The notes below the pieces were generated by a model. That model was not told the DNA's origin and did no database searches. It worked only from the letters and a program-made list of their open reading frames with translations. A program made the translations under genes and the position numbers. Below, piece after piece: positions 27,374 through 34,970 of a stretch of DNA of 60,999 bases. Position 1 is the first letter of the stretch, and each line of letters begins with the position of its first letter. This stretch comes from Paracoccaceae bacterium (GTDB lineage Bacteria; Pseudomonadota; Alphaproteobacteria; Rhodobacterales; Rhodobacteraceae), in the NCBI GenBank assembly GCA_011389685.1, contig JAABTV010000017.1, positions 1 through 60,999 on the forward strand, read 5' to 3'.

Positions 27374-28132
27374 GTGGCAAGCGAGACGCATTCCGGACAA
27401 GGGTCGGGGCTGGAAATCCACCCGATGGATCAGTTCATCGTCAGGCCGGTGTTCGGTGACGGCCCGGTGGGCATGTTCACGGTGACCAACGTGACGCTGT
27501 GGATGGCGGTCAGTGTCCTGGCGATCGTTCTGCTGTTGATCGTGGGCACGTCGCGCCGCGCCATCGTTCCGAGCCGCAGCCAGTCACTGGCCGAACTGGC
27601 CTATGGGTTCGTCTACAAGATGATCGAGGATGTGACCGGCAAGGACGGTCTGAAATATTTCCCCTACATCATGACACTGTTCATGTTCGTCCTGTTCAGC
27701 AATGTTGTGGGCCTGGTTCCCACGGCCTTCACGACAACATCGCATATCGCGGTGACCGGGGTTCTGGCCGTGGCGGTATTCCTGGCCGTGACGATCCTTG
27801 GTTTCGTCAAGAACGGCGTCGGGTTCCTGGGACTGTTCTGGGTGTCGAGCGCGCCGCTGGTGCTGCGCCCGGTTCTGGCGCTGATCGAACTGATCTCGTA
27901 TTTCGTCCGTCCGGTGAGCCATTCCATTCGTCTGGCCGGCAACATGATGGCGGGTCACGCGGTTCTGAAAGTGTTCGCCGGTTTTGCCGCCTCGGCCCTG
28001 ATCGCCCCCTTTGCGATCGGCGCGATCACCGCGATGTATGCGCTCGAACTGCTCGTGGCCTGCATCCAGGCCTATGTCTTCACCATCCTCACCTGCGTTT
28101 ATCTCAAGGATGCGCTGCACCCGTCGCACTGA
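27374..28132 (+). CDS. atpB: F0F1 ATP synthase subunit a
   Basis: The 252-residue membrane subunit provides the two half-channels for protons. The essential Arg is Arg186 in [12 protein letters not shown], and [10 protein letters not shown] and the C-terminal helices [22 protein letters not shown] fit the family. The start codon is GTG. The protein begins MASET, as does the b' subunit of this operon. A GGTGGGC-type hairpin lies between this gene and atpE. Confidence 0.97.
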   Translation: MASETHSGQGSGLEIHPMDQFIVRPVFGDGPVGMFTVTNVTLWMAVSVLAIVLLLIVGTSRRAIVPSRSQSLAELAYGFVYKMIEDVTGKDGLKYFPYIMTLFMFVLFSNVVGLVPTAFTTTSHIAVTGVLAVAVFLAVTILGFVKNGVGFLGLFWVSSAPLVLRPVLALIELISYFVRPVSHSIRLAGNMMAGHAVLKVFAGFAASALIAPFAIGAITAMYALELLVACIQAYVFTILTCVYLKDALHPSH

Positions 28133-28148
28133 GGTTCTTTCAAGGTTC

Positions 28149-28167
28149 GGTGGGCGGTCTGCCCATC
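28149..28167. repeat. GGTGGGC hairpin repeat (copy 2), between atpB and atpE
   Basis: GGTGGGC and GCCCATC flank a 5-nt loop, with a G-U possible at one position. It is a near-copy of the perfect hairpin at 20406-20424. It could protect or help process mRNA ahead of atpE, whose product is needed in many copies. Confidence 0.6.
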
Positions 28168-28206
28168 CTGCATCATTCGCCAATTCCAACGTAAGGAGAA
28201 GTCACA

Positions 28207-28443
28207 ATGGAAGGCAATATCGCTGAAATGGGTCAATTCATCGGTGCCGGTCTCGCCGCCATCGGTTCGGGTGCCTCTGCTATCGGGGTTGGCCATGTCG
28301 CCGGCAACTTCCTGTCGGGAGCGCTGCGCAACCCGTCGGCCGCACCCGGTCAGACCGCGACGCTCTTTATCGGCATCGCCTTCGCCGAAGCGCTGGGGAT
28401 CTTCTCGTTCCTCGTTGCGCTTCTGCTGATGTTTGCCGTCTGA
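28207..28443 (+). CDS. atpE: F0F1 ATP synthase subunit c
   Basis: The 78-residue hairpin protein forms the rotating c-ring. The first helix is Gly/Ala-rich ([21 protein letters not shown]), the polar loop is RNP (residues 41-43), and the proton-binding carboxylate is Glu61 in FAEALG. I see no obvious Na+-type ligand set, so H+ coupling is likely. A good AAGGAGA site precedes the ATG. Confidence 0.97.
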   Translation: MEGNIAEMGQFIGAGLAAIGSGASAIGVGHVAGNFLSGALRNPSAAPGQTATLFIGIAFAEALGIFSFLVALLLMFAV

Positions 28444-28525
28444 TCCGAACGGGCCATCCTTACGCTCGGGTGGGTTGTCACGCATGACCCACCCGTTGTA
28501 ATCCCGGTTCGAGGAGAACAAAGAC

Positions 28526-29071
28526 ATGGCAAGCGAGACCCAAGCCCCGGTCAGTTCCTGCGTCGATGCAGGTGGCGGTGCCATTGGCATGCCGCAGCTT
28601 TGCCCAGACTGGATGGGCAACCAGATCTTCTGGCTGGTCGTCACGCTGGTAGTGATCTTCCTGATCCTGTCCAAGGTCGCACTGCCGCGGATCGCCGCGG
28701 TGCTGGCCGAACGTCAGGGGCGGATCACCAACGATATCGCCGTGGCCGAAGACCTGCGACAGAAGGCGCGTGACGCCGAGGCGGCTTATGAAAAGGCGCT
28801 GGCCGAGGCCAAGGCAGAAGCGGGCCGGATCGTGGCCGAGGCCAAGGACGAGATGCAGGCCGAGATGGATGTCGAGATCGCCAAGGCCGATGCCGAAATC
28901 GCGGCACAAGCTGCTGAAAGCGAAAAGAAAATCGCCGAAATCCGCGAGGGTGCCCTTGATGCGGTCAAGGACGTGGCCATGGACACGGTGCCGGATATCG
29001 TGGCGGCCATGGGCGGAAAGGCCGACGCCAAGAGCGTGAAGACGGCCGTCAATGAACGGATGAAAGGGTAA
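28526..29071 (+). CDS. atpG: F0F1 ATP synthase subunit b'
   Basis: The 181-residue b-type stator subunit has an N-terminal extension ([18 protein letters not shown]), one membrane helix ([21 protein letters not shown]) and a long Ala/Glu/Lys-rich coiled coil ([23 protein letters not shown]). Alphaproteobacteria use a b/b' heterodimer. This gene, placed before atpF, is the b' (AtpX/AtpG) copy. The atpF gene starts 4 nt after its stop. Confidence 0.93.
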   Translation: MASETQAPVSSCVDAGGGAIGMPQLCPDWMGNQIFWLVVTLVVIFLILSKVALPRIAAVLAERQGRITNDIAVAEDLRQKARDAEAAYEKALAEAKAEAGRIVAEAKDEMQAEMDVEIAKADAEIAAQAAESEKKIAEIREGALDAVKDVAMDTVPDIVAAMGGKADAKSVKTAVNERMKG

Positions 29072-29075
29072 TCCC

Positions 29076-29633
29076 ATGCGCAGTCTTGCCACACTGATCG
29101 CCCTTTTCGCCGCCAGCCCGGCGCTCGCCGCATCGGGACCGTTCTTCTCGCTCGGCAATACCGATTTCGTGGTCCTGATCGCCTTTCTGATCTTCATCGC
29201 GATCCTGGTCTATTACAAGGTGCCAGGCATGTTGACCGGGCTTCTGGACAAGCGGGCCGAGGGTATCCGGGGGGAACTCGACGAGGCCCGCCGCCTGCGC
29301 GACGAGGCGCAAAGCGTGCTGGCGTCCTATGAGCGCAAGCAGAAGGACGTGGCCGCGCAGGCCGAACGGATCGTCGCCCATGCCAAGGAAGAGGCGGCGA
29401 CGGCGGCGGAACAGGCCAAGGACGACCTCAAGAAATCCATCGCGCGGCGCATCGCGGCGGCGGAGGATCAGATCGCCAGCGCCCAGGCCGCCGCGGTCAG
29501 GGATGTCCGCGACCAGGCGGTTTCGATCGCGGTGGCAGCCGCCCGGGACATCATCGCCAAGAACATGACGGCGACGGACGGCAACAAGCTGATCGACGAG
29601 GCGATTTCCGAGGTCGAGGCAAAGCTTCACTGA
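29076..29633 (+). CDS. atpF: F0F1 ATP synthase subunit b
   Basis: The 185-residue stator subunit has a hydrophobic N-terminus (MRSLATLIALFAASPALA, possibly cleaved or a first helix), the membrane helix FVVLIAFLIFIAILVYYKVP, and a long coiled coil. It pairs with b' to hold F1 still. It is the last gene of the operon and is followed by a strong intrinsic terminator. No F1 genes are present, in line with the split atp operons of Rhodobacterales. Confidence 0.94.
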   Translation: MRSLATLIALFAASPALAASGPFFSLGNTDFVVLIAFLIFIAILVYYKVPGMLTGLLDKRAEGIRGELDEARRLRDEAQSVLASYERKQKDVAAQAERIVAHAKEEAATAAEQAKDDLKKSIARRIAAAEDQIASAQAAAVRDVRDQAVSIAVAAARDIIAKNMTATDGNKLIDEAISEVEAKLH

Positions 29634-29675
29634 TCGCGCCCCGCCAATGCGGGCGCGTGGTTGAAGTGATCTGAG

Positions 29676-29707
29676 AACCCGGGTTTCGTGCCCGGGTTTT
29701 CCTTTTT
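29676..29707 (+). terminator. Rho-independent terminator of the atp operon
   Basis: AACCCGGG (29676-29683) pairs with CCCGGGTT (29691-29698) around a 7-nt loop, followed by TTCCTTTTT. It lies 42 nt after the atpF stop. Confidence 0.9.
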
Positions 29708-29785
29708 CAGGCCAGGGACAGTCTGATCCGGAGAGCTTTACAGCAGCAGACCGGAGCGCGCGGTGATAATCCTTGACCAAGGCGG

Positions 29786-30553
29786 TCAGCGCGCCTTTTC
29801 GTGTTCGATGCGCTGGCGGGCGATGTCTTCGTTGCGGTCGGCCCGGGCCTGGGCGCGCAGGGCGGTTTCGACATATTTCATATGCGCCTCGACCGCGGCC
29901 CGGGCGCCGGCGGCGTCGCGGGCCTGAAGGGCGGTGTTGATCGCGGCGTGCTGGGCCAGGATATCCTCGCGCGAGGTGGTCTGGCGGAACATCTGGGCGC
30001 GGTTGTAGAACACGCCCTCGCGCAGCAACTCATACATCGAGCGCATCATGTGCAGCATCACCACATTGTGGCTGGCCTCGATGATGGCCATGTGAAAATC
30101 GGCGTCCGCCTCGGCCTCGAGCGCGGCATCGGCCTGATGATGGGCCTTCTCCATCCGGTGGTAAGCCGTGGAAATCACTTTCAGATCGGTATCGGAGGCG
30201 TAGCGCGCGGCGCGTTCGGCGGCCAGCCCTTCGAGATCGCGGCGAAAGGCGACGTAATCGAAGACCGCCTCGTCATGCGCGGCGAAGAGCCGGACCAGCG
30301 CCGGCGAAAAGGCCGATCCCAGCACGTCGGCGACATAGATTCCCGAGCCGGCGCGAGAGGCCAGAAGCCCGCGGGCCTGCAACTCGCCCACCGCCTCGCG
30401 CAGCGACGGGCGCGACACGCCGAGTTTGTCGGACAGCTCGCGCTCGGGGGGGAGACGCTCGCCCGGGCGCAGGATGCCGCGCAGGATCAGGAGCTCGATC
30501 TGGCGGACAACGGCCGACGAGAGTTTCTCGGGATGGACGGGGCGGAACGGCAT
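29786..30553 (-). CDS. GntR-family regulator, FCD (FadR/PdhR-like) type
   Basis: The 255-residue regulator has an N-terminal winged helix (LILRGILRPGERLPPERELSDKLGVSRPSLREAVGELQARGLL) and a C-terminal all-helical FCD ligand domain with metal-binding-type His residues (FHMAIIEASHN and LAQHAAI). FCD proteins sense small organic acids such as lactate, pyruvate or glycolate. I chose ATG 30553 over an upstream one at 30601, which would place the operator inside the gene. The upstream site matches a PdhR/LldR-like operator. No clear target lies next to it. Confidence 0.9.
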   Translation of the reverse strand: MPFRPVHPEKLSSAVVRQIELLILRGILRPGERLPPERELSDKLGVSRPSLREAVGELQARGLLASRAGSGIYVADVLGSAFSPALVRLFAAHDEAVFDYVAFRRDLEGLAAERAARYASDTDLKVISTAYHRMEKAHHQADAALEAEADADFHMAIIEASHNVVMLHMMRSMYELLREGVFYNRAQMFRQTTSREDILAQHAAINTALQARDAAGARAAVEAHMKYVETALRAQARADRNEDIARQRIEHEKAR

Positions 30554-30574
30554 GACAGGAACCCGGAAGGTTAA

Positions 30575-30587
30575 TTGGTCAAACCAT
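30575..30587. promoter_or_regulatory. Candidate FCD-type GntR operator
   Basis: TTGGTCAAACCAT contains TGGT-N3-ACCA, the core recognised by PdhR/LldR-like FCD regulators. It lies 22 nt upstream of the gntR-type ATG, which suggests autoregulation. Confidence 0.6.
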
Positions 30588-30617
30588 ATGACCGCTTTCA
30601 CGCTATCGCAAGGGACC

Positions 30618-30728
30618 GGTTAACGCCACCGGGAGTGGCGAAACAGGGGGGTGACATCCGGCTGCCGCCCGGCTGCCACCCGGCTGCCGGGTGAAACGCC
30701 ATTCGGCGGCGGCTGAAAGGGTTAACGC
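30618..30728. repeat. GTTAAC-bounded ~110-bp dispersed repeat (copy 1)
   Basis: The element starts with GGTTAACG (30618), contains GGGGGGTGACATCCGGCTG (30646-30664), then three 11-bp units (30659-30691; CGGCTGCCGCC, CGGCTGCCACC, CGGCTGCCGGG), and ends with GGTTAACGC (30720-30728). A second copy at 52366-52475 has the same layout, spacing and identical 19-bp core. It lies between the gntR-type gene and the first Lin0512-family stop. Confidence 0.8.
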
Positions 30729-30806
30729 GGCGTGCGCTGGCAACGCGCTGGGCGCATCGTTCCATCCGCGCGGTCTGCGGGTGTTTCCAGTCAAACGCGA
30801 CACCCT

Positions 30807-31166
30807 CTAAACGGCGCGATAGCCGCCGGGGTTGTCGGGCAGGAACGCCTCGATTGCGGCGGTGGCCACGACGATCGGTTCGCCGCCGGGTTGGGGCGTC
30901 ACGTCGAGGCCGCCTTGGACAATCGAGACGTCAACCTGACCCACCGGCAGGCAGGCGGCAATCGCGGCGCGGTCCACCGCGTCGGGGTCTTGCACGCCGA
31001 TGGTGACCTTGACCCGCAGCGCGTCGCGCAGGGCGGGGTCGAGCCCGATCAGCGTGAGGGAGGCGCCCTGTAAAGCGGATTGCACCGCGCGCAGCGCCGC
31101 CTTGCCCTGGTCCTGTCCGTGCAGGTCGCTGCCGCTGCCCATTTCGATGATGAAACGACGACTCAT
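30807..31166 (-). CDS. Lin0512-family protein (intact GxGxDxHG motif)
   Basis: The 119-residue protein carries MGSGSDLHGQD near its N-terminus, the hallmark GxGxDxHG of the Lin0512 conserved-hypothetical family. The rest repeats the family pattern AALRAVQSAL, VKVTIGVQDPDAVDRAAIAACLPVGQ and VQGGLDV. The function of the family is unknown to me. The start overlaps the stop of its upstream paralogue by 4 nt (ATGA), so the two are made together and may form a heteromer. No signal peptide is seen, so it is probably cytoplasmic. Confidence 0.82.
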   Translation of the reverse strand: MSRRFIIEMGSGSDLHGQDQGKAALRAVQSALQGASLTLIGLDPALRDALRVKVTIGVQDPDAVDRAAIAACLPVGQVDVSIVQGGLDVTPQPGGEPIVVATAAIEAFLPDNPGGYRAV

Positions 31167-31510
31167 GCGGGGCGCTCCAGGTCGAGCGAGACCGAGATCG
31201 CGACATTGGCGATGACATTGGGGGGTTCGTCGGGGCGCGGCACGTCGAGCCCGCCCTTGACCACCCGCACACGGGGTTGGCCATAGGGGAAGGCGGCGGT
31301 GATGCGGTCGGTATCGACGGCCTCAGGGCGGGCGACGCCGATCTCGACATCGAGGATCATCGCCTCGCGCTGGGCGCCGAAAAGCTCGGCGAGGTTGATC
31401 GAGTTGCGCCAGAGGGCGTCGCGCACGCCGCGCAGGGCGGCCTCGGTGTAATCCTGCCGGCGCAGCGAGGTGCCAAGGCCCAGTTCGGTGAGAAGACGGG
31501 TTTCGGCCAT
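31163..31510 (-). CDS. Lin0512-family protein (divergent motif)
   Basis: The 115-residue protein is a paralogue of the following gene, with the same order of elements (AALRGVRDAL, LDVEIGVARPEAVDTDRITAAFPYGQ, VKGGLDV). In place of GSGSDLHGQD it has GLGTSLRRQD, so the conserved Asp and His-Gly are lost while the Gly frame and final Gln-Asp remain. It may be a structural or regulatory partner of the intact copy. It precedes that gene with a 4-nt overlap, 209 nt downstream of the membrane-protein gene. Confidence 0.8.
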   Translation of the reverse strand: MAETRLLTELGLGTSLRRQDYTEAALRGVRDALWRNSINLAELFGAQREAMILDVEIGVARPEAVDTDRITAAFPYGQPRVRVVKGGLDVPRPDEPPNVIANVAISVSLDLERPA

Positions 31511-31674
31511 GGCTCAGCCCGCCGCGCGGCGAGGGTGTGGTGTGGGTTGGTTCATCTGTCTGATCCCTGTGGTTTCACAGGAGTCTGGACAAGGTCGCGC
31601 GCGCGTGCAAGCGTGTTCGGACCGGACATGAAACAACGGCGGGCGGCCCAAGGAGGAGTGGACCGCCGCCGCAT

Positions 31675-31700
31675 CGGGCCACGAGGGAGGTCGTGGCCCG
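31675..31700 (-). terminator. Perfect 10-bp hairpin after the membrane-protein gene
   Basis: CGGGCCACGA and TCGTGGCCCG pair around GGGAGG, 19 nt beyond the stop of the minus-strand membrane-protein gene. No T-run follows, so it could be a factor-dependent terminator or an mRNA 3'-end stabiliser. Confidence 0.5.
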
Positions 31701-31719
31701 GTATCTTTGCCCGGATTTC

Positions 31720-32931
31720 CTATTCGGCCGGAACCGCGTCTGCGGCGGATTTGCCGAAATGCTGGCGGTTGAGCCGGATCATCAGCGCGATCATCAGCAC
31801 CTGCGAGGCGACGGCGATGCCCGACAGCACCCAGTAGGCGGGGCCGAACTCGGCGATCACCCCGGCGCCGACCAGCCCCTTGTTGACAAAGAAATGCATT
31901 AGCACGGCGAAGGCCACGCCGGGGCAGACCAGCGCATAGGAGCCGGGCGAGGTTTTCGGGCCGAGCACGAAATCGGCGAAATAGCCCTGGCGGCGCAGCA
32001 CGGTCAGCCCGAGCATGAGGAACAGCACCTGCACCGCGATCATCCGGGCGAGGAAGATCATGGTGTCTCCGGCCTCGGCATGCACCTCGAAAGTGACATG
32101 CAGTCCGTGATCCTGGCGCAGGAACAGGATCGACAGGATGGTGACGATGGGCACGATCACCATGAGGGTCGGCCCGGCCTCCCTGGCGGTGCCGTAATGG
32201 AGCATCGAGGAGAAGGCGGTGGTCGCGGCCACGGCGGTATAGATCAGCGCCGCCACGGCGAAGAAGGTCGAGATGACGAGCGCTGCGCCGACGGTCACGG
32301 TCTGGGTGCTCATCGCGGCGGGGGCGGCAAAGCCGACGCCGACCATCGAGAGCGCGAAGGCGGGCAGGAGCTGGGCAAAGCTGTTATGGGCGGTGACGTC
32401 GAACACGCCGCCCTGCGAGAGGACGCGGCCAAGGAAGTCGCCGATGATCTTGAGCGCCCAGATCCCGACGAAGCCGAAGGCGACCATGGCGAGCGGGAAG
32501 AGATATTCCACCACGGTCCAGAGTCTCGGCACGAAGGCCAGCCCGACGATGAAGAGCGCGTTGATGGTCATCGCCGTGGCCAGAGGCCCGGCGAGAAGCG
32601 TGGTTTCGGCGTTGGAGTTGCGCAGTTTCTCGTAGCTTTCGGTTTTCGAGAAGGCCGAGAGCGCCGAGACGTTCCAGGCGAGGTATTTCACGTTGAGAAA
32701 CGCCATCACCGCGATGCCGATCCAGGCGATCACGATGGCGATCTGCTGGGGCAGGTAACCCTGGGCAAAGGCGGCCATGATGTCCTCGAAGATCGGCACG
32801 GGGCGCCCGGGATGGGGTACCCAGAAGAACAGGAACATGAAGAAGGTGACGGAGAGGCCGCCCGCGCCGAGCGAGGCGAGGAAGTAGAGCGGCGAATAGC
32901 TGTCCGCGGGCCGTTTGATGGTGGTCTGCAT
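31720..32931 (-). CDS. Polytopic membrane protein of unknown function (possibly TsoY-type)
   Basis: The 403-residue protein has about ten predicted membrane helices, starting with YSPLYFLASLGAGGLSVTFF, followed by PHPGRPVPIFEDI and later helices such as MTINALFIVGLAFVPRLWTV. The layout vaguely recalls TDT-family transporters. From memory, the SPLYFLASLGAGGL start resembles proteins labelled TsoY family, but I am not sure. An AAAGGAGC site precedes the ATG. It lies upstream of the Lin0512 pair on the same strand, with a 209-nt gap. Two identical 12-bp direct repeats lie upstream and may be operators. Confidence 0.65.
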   Translation of the reverse strand: MQTTIKRPADSYSPLYFLASLGAGGLSVTFFMFLFFWVPHPGRPVPIFEDIMAAFAQGYLPQQIAIVIAWIGIAVMAFLNVKYLAWNVSALSAFSKTESYEKLRNSNAETTLLAGPLATAMTINALFIVGLAFVPRLWTVVEYLFPLAMVAFGFVGIWALKIIGDFLGRVLSQGGVFDVTAHNSFAQLLPAFALSMVGVGFAAPAAMSTQTVTVGAALVISTFFAVAALIYTAVAATTAFSSMLHYGTAREAGPTLMVIVPIVTILSILFLRQDHGLHVTFEVHAEAGDTMIFLARMIAVQVLFLMLGLTVLRRQGYFADFVLGPKTSPGSYALVCPGVAFAVLMHFFVNKGLVGAGVIAEFGPAYWVLSGIAVASQVLMIALMIRLNRQHFGKSAADAVPAE

Positions 32932-32971
32932 CGGATCTGCTCCTTTCGGTTTCGGGAGTCACATACTGAGA

Positions 32972-33008
32972 TTGGAATATGAATAACATGCGAAAGTTGG
33001 AATATGAA
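32972..33008. promoter_or_regulatory. Pair of 12-bp direct repeats upstream of the membrane-protein gene
   Basis: TTGGAATATGAA occurs at 32972-32983 and again at 32997-33008, a period of 25 bp. The first copy is 40 nt upstream of the membrane-protein ATG. Two spaced copies suggest cooperative binding of a regulator; none is encoded next to it. Confidence 0.55.
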
Positions 33009-33102
33009 GGGGTGAAACGGACCGTGGAGCGGTCGAATTGTCGCGGGTGGCGGATTGGGGGATTTTTACCGGTTGTTAACCATCTCCGGGCCAGGCTGGG
33101 CC

Positions 33103-33513
33103 ATGCGTCGGGTTCTGCCTTGTCTTCTCGTCCTCGCGGCCTGTGACATGCCACATCCGCGCTTTGCCGGGGTCGAACCGGTGCGCATCACGGTGGGGCA
33201 AAGCACGTTCGACGTGCGGGTCAGGGACCGTGAGGCCGAGGCGATCCGGCGCAACGCGGAATGGGCGCCGCGCCCGGCGGCGGTGGCACCGCGCGCGGTG
33301 GCGGCGATCGAGCGGGTGTCGGGCTGCACCGTGCGCCGGCTCGATGGCGATCAGGCGCAGTTCTTTGCGAAGCTCACATGCGGCAAGGACGATCGCCCGA
33401 TGGAGGTTCTGCCCGGGCGGATCGAATATGAGTGTGACATCGAGGATGCCTATATCAATCGCGGGCTGGGGGAAGCGGTGACCGAAATGACCTGCACGCC
33501 GCGCGGGTACTGA
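33103..33513 (+). CDS. Putative lipoprotein
   Basis: The 136-residue protein starts MRRVLPCLLVLAACDMP, a lipoprotein signal with lipobox LAAC. The mature part has four Cys (SGCTVRRLDG, KLTCGKDDRP, YECDIEDA, EMTCTPRGY), possibly forming two disulfides. I recognise no domain. I chose ATG 33103 because it places the signal peptide at the start. It faces the lytic transglycosylase gene, with a hairpin between. Confidence 0.72.
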   Translation: MRRVLPCLLVLAACDMPHPRFAGVEPVRITVGQSTFDVRVRDREAEAIRRNAEWAPRPAAVAPRAVAAIERVSGCTVRRLDGDQAQFFAKLTCGKDDRPMEVLPGRIEYECDIEDAYINRGLGEAVTEMTCTPRGY

Positions 33514-33526
33514 GTGAAAAAGGCCG

Positions 33527-33565
33527 CCAGAGCGCGCGCCCACCCGCCCACCCCGCGCGCTCTGG
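33527..33565. terminator. 12-bp GC hairpin between convergent genes
   Basis: CCAGAGCGCGCG (33527-33538) and CGCGCGCTCTGG (33554-33565) are perfect complements around a 15-nt loop, 14 nt after the lipoprotein stop. A T-run is lacking, so it may act as a bidirectional mRNA end rather than a classic terminator. Confidence 0.55.
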
Positions 33566-33570
33566 GGGAC

Positions 33571-33603
33571 GCTCCGCGGGGAGTATTTGGGGCAAGATGA
33601 AAG
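33571..33603 (+). repeat. GTATTT...GATGAA intergenic motif (copy 2)
   Basis: CGCGGGGAGTATTTGGGG followed by CAAGATGAAAG matches the motif at 21931-21962 in order and spacing. It follows the 12-bp hairpin at 33527-33565. Confidence 0.5.
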
Positions 33604-33615
33604 GGCTGGGGCGGT

Positions 33616-34863
33616 TCAGGGGGCGGTGCGCAGCCTTGTGAGGAGTGCGGGTGAGGCGTAGCCGTCGGGGGTGAGGCCGCGGGATTTCTGGTATGCGCGC
33701 ACTGCGTTGATCGTGAGCGGGCCGATCAGACCGTCGAGTTTTTGCGGGTCGAACCCGGCGGCGCGCAGGCGACGTTGCAGTTCGATTCGTTCATCGAAGC
33801 CGAGGGCGCGGTCGGCGCGGGGCCAGGTGGCGCGGATCGGGCCGCCACCTGCGATCCGGTCGGCGAGGTGGCCGACGCCGATCACGTAGGCGTCGGCGGT
33901 GTTGTAGCTTTCCAGCACTTCGAAATTACGGAAGATCATGAAGGCCGCGCCCTGATGCCCGCCGGGCAGCAGGATCGAGGCGGGGCCGTGATCGGGAATG
34001 CGGGTGCCATCCGCGGCGCGGACGCCGAGACTGGCCCATTGCGATGGCAGTTTCTCGAGCGCGCGCCGGGCCAGCATGTGGTTGAAGCCTTGCGGCAGCG
34101 TCACCTCGATGCCCCAGGGCAGGCCCTCTTGCCAGCCTTTGGCGCTGAGATAGGCCGCCGCCGAGGCCAGCGCGTCGGCGGGATCGTCGCCCCAGATGTC
34201 GCGCCGCCCGTCGCCGTCGAAATCCTGCGCCTGGGCGAGGTAGCTTGACGGCATGAACTGGGTATGGCCCATGGCCCCGGCCCAGCTTCCGCGCAGGTCG
34301 GCGAGGCGGGCGTCGCCGCTGGCAAGGATGCGAAGCGCGTCGAGCAACTGGCCTTCGAAGAACGGCCCGCGTCGCCCGTCATGGGCCAGCGTGGCCAGCG
34401 CCTCGATCGTGGGGATGGTGCCGCGATAGGTGCCATAGGCGGATTCGAGCCCCCAGATGGCGGTGAGGATTTCCTTTTCCACGCCGTAGCGCGTCTCGAT
34501 CCGATCGAGCAGGGCGGCGTGCTGTTGCAGGGCCTTTTTCCCGGCGGCGATGCGGGCGTCCGAGGCGGCGCTGTCGAGATAGACCCAGACGGTCTTGGAA
34601 AACTCGTTCTGGGTGCGGTCTTTCTGAACCACGTCGGTGTTGTAGCGCAGGCCGCTCAGGGCCGCGTCGAGCACCTGGCCCGGGATGCCCGCGGCGCTGG
34701 CGCGGCTGCGGAACCCGTCGAGCCAGCGCAGGAAGGCGGCGTTCCGGGTCGAGACCACCGGGTTTGGCGCAACCGCGGGCGGGCGGGGCGATTGCATGGG
34801 TGGTTCGGCCAGGGCCGGTGCCGCGATGAGCGCGGCCAGCGCGCAGAGGAGGGAAAGACGCAT
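33616..34863 (-). CDS. Lytic murein transglycosylase (MltB type)
   Basis: The 415-residue periplasmic enzyme cleaves peptidoglycan between N-acetylmuramic acid and N-acetylglucosamine. A Sec signal covers about residues 1-19 (MRLSLLCALAALIAAPALA). The catalytic SLT_2 domain shows IWGLESAYGTYRG (the Glu is the acid/base), GAMGHTQFMPSSY and DDPADALASAAAYL. A C-terminal peptidoglycan-binding domain follows (LQRRLRAAGFDPQKLDGLIGPLTINAVRAYQ). The lack of a lipobox makes it soluble. It converges with the lipoprotein gene. Confidence 0.92.
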   Translation of the reverse strand: MRLSLLCALAALIAAPALAEPPMQSPRPPAVAPNPVVSTRNAAFLRWLDGFRSRASAAGIPGQVLDAALSGLRYNTDVVQKDRTQNEFSKTVWVYLDSAASDARIAAGKKALQQHAALLDRIETRYGVEKEILTAIWGLESAYGTYRGTIPTIEALATLAHDGRRGPFFEGQLLDALRILASGDARLADLRGSWAGAMGHTQFMPSSYLAQAQDFDGDGRRDIWGDDPADALASAAAYLSAKGWQEGLPWGIEVTLPQGFNHMLARRALEKLPSQWASLGVRAADGTRIPDHGPASILLPGGHQGAAFMIFRNFEVLESYNTADAYVIGVGHLADRIAGGGPIRATWPRADRALGFDERIELQRRLRAAGFDPQKLDGLIGPLTINAVRAYQKSRGLTPDGYASPALLTRLRTAP

Positions 34864-34970
34864 GTGCCCGATGTCCTGTTTGCGGGTTTTTCCTCAGGAT
34901 AGGGCGAGTCGCGGCGCGGGCAAAGGCCGGTGTTCGGTATTGGCGGGAATCGGCGGGGACATGCGCGGGG

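Noticed and set aside
30618..30728. GTTAAC-bounded repeat considered as an insertion-sequence end or MITE
   Set aside because: There are no terminal inverted repeats beyond the GTTAAC sites and no target-site duplication that I could see. I kept it as an intergenic repeat only.
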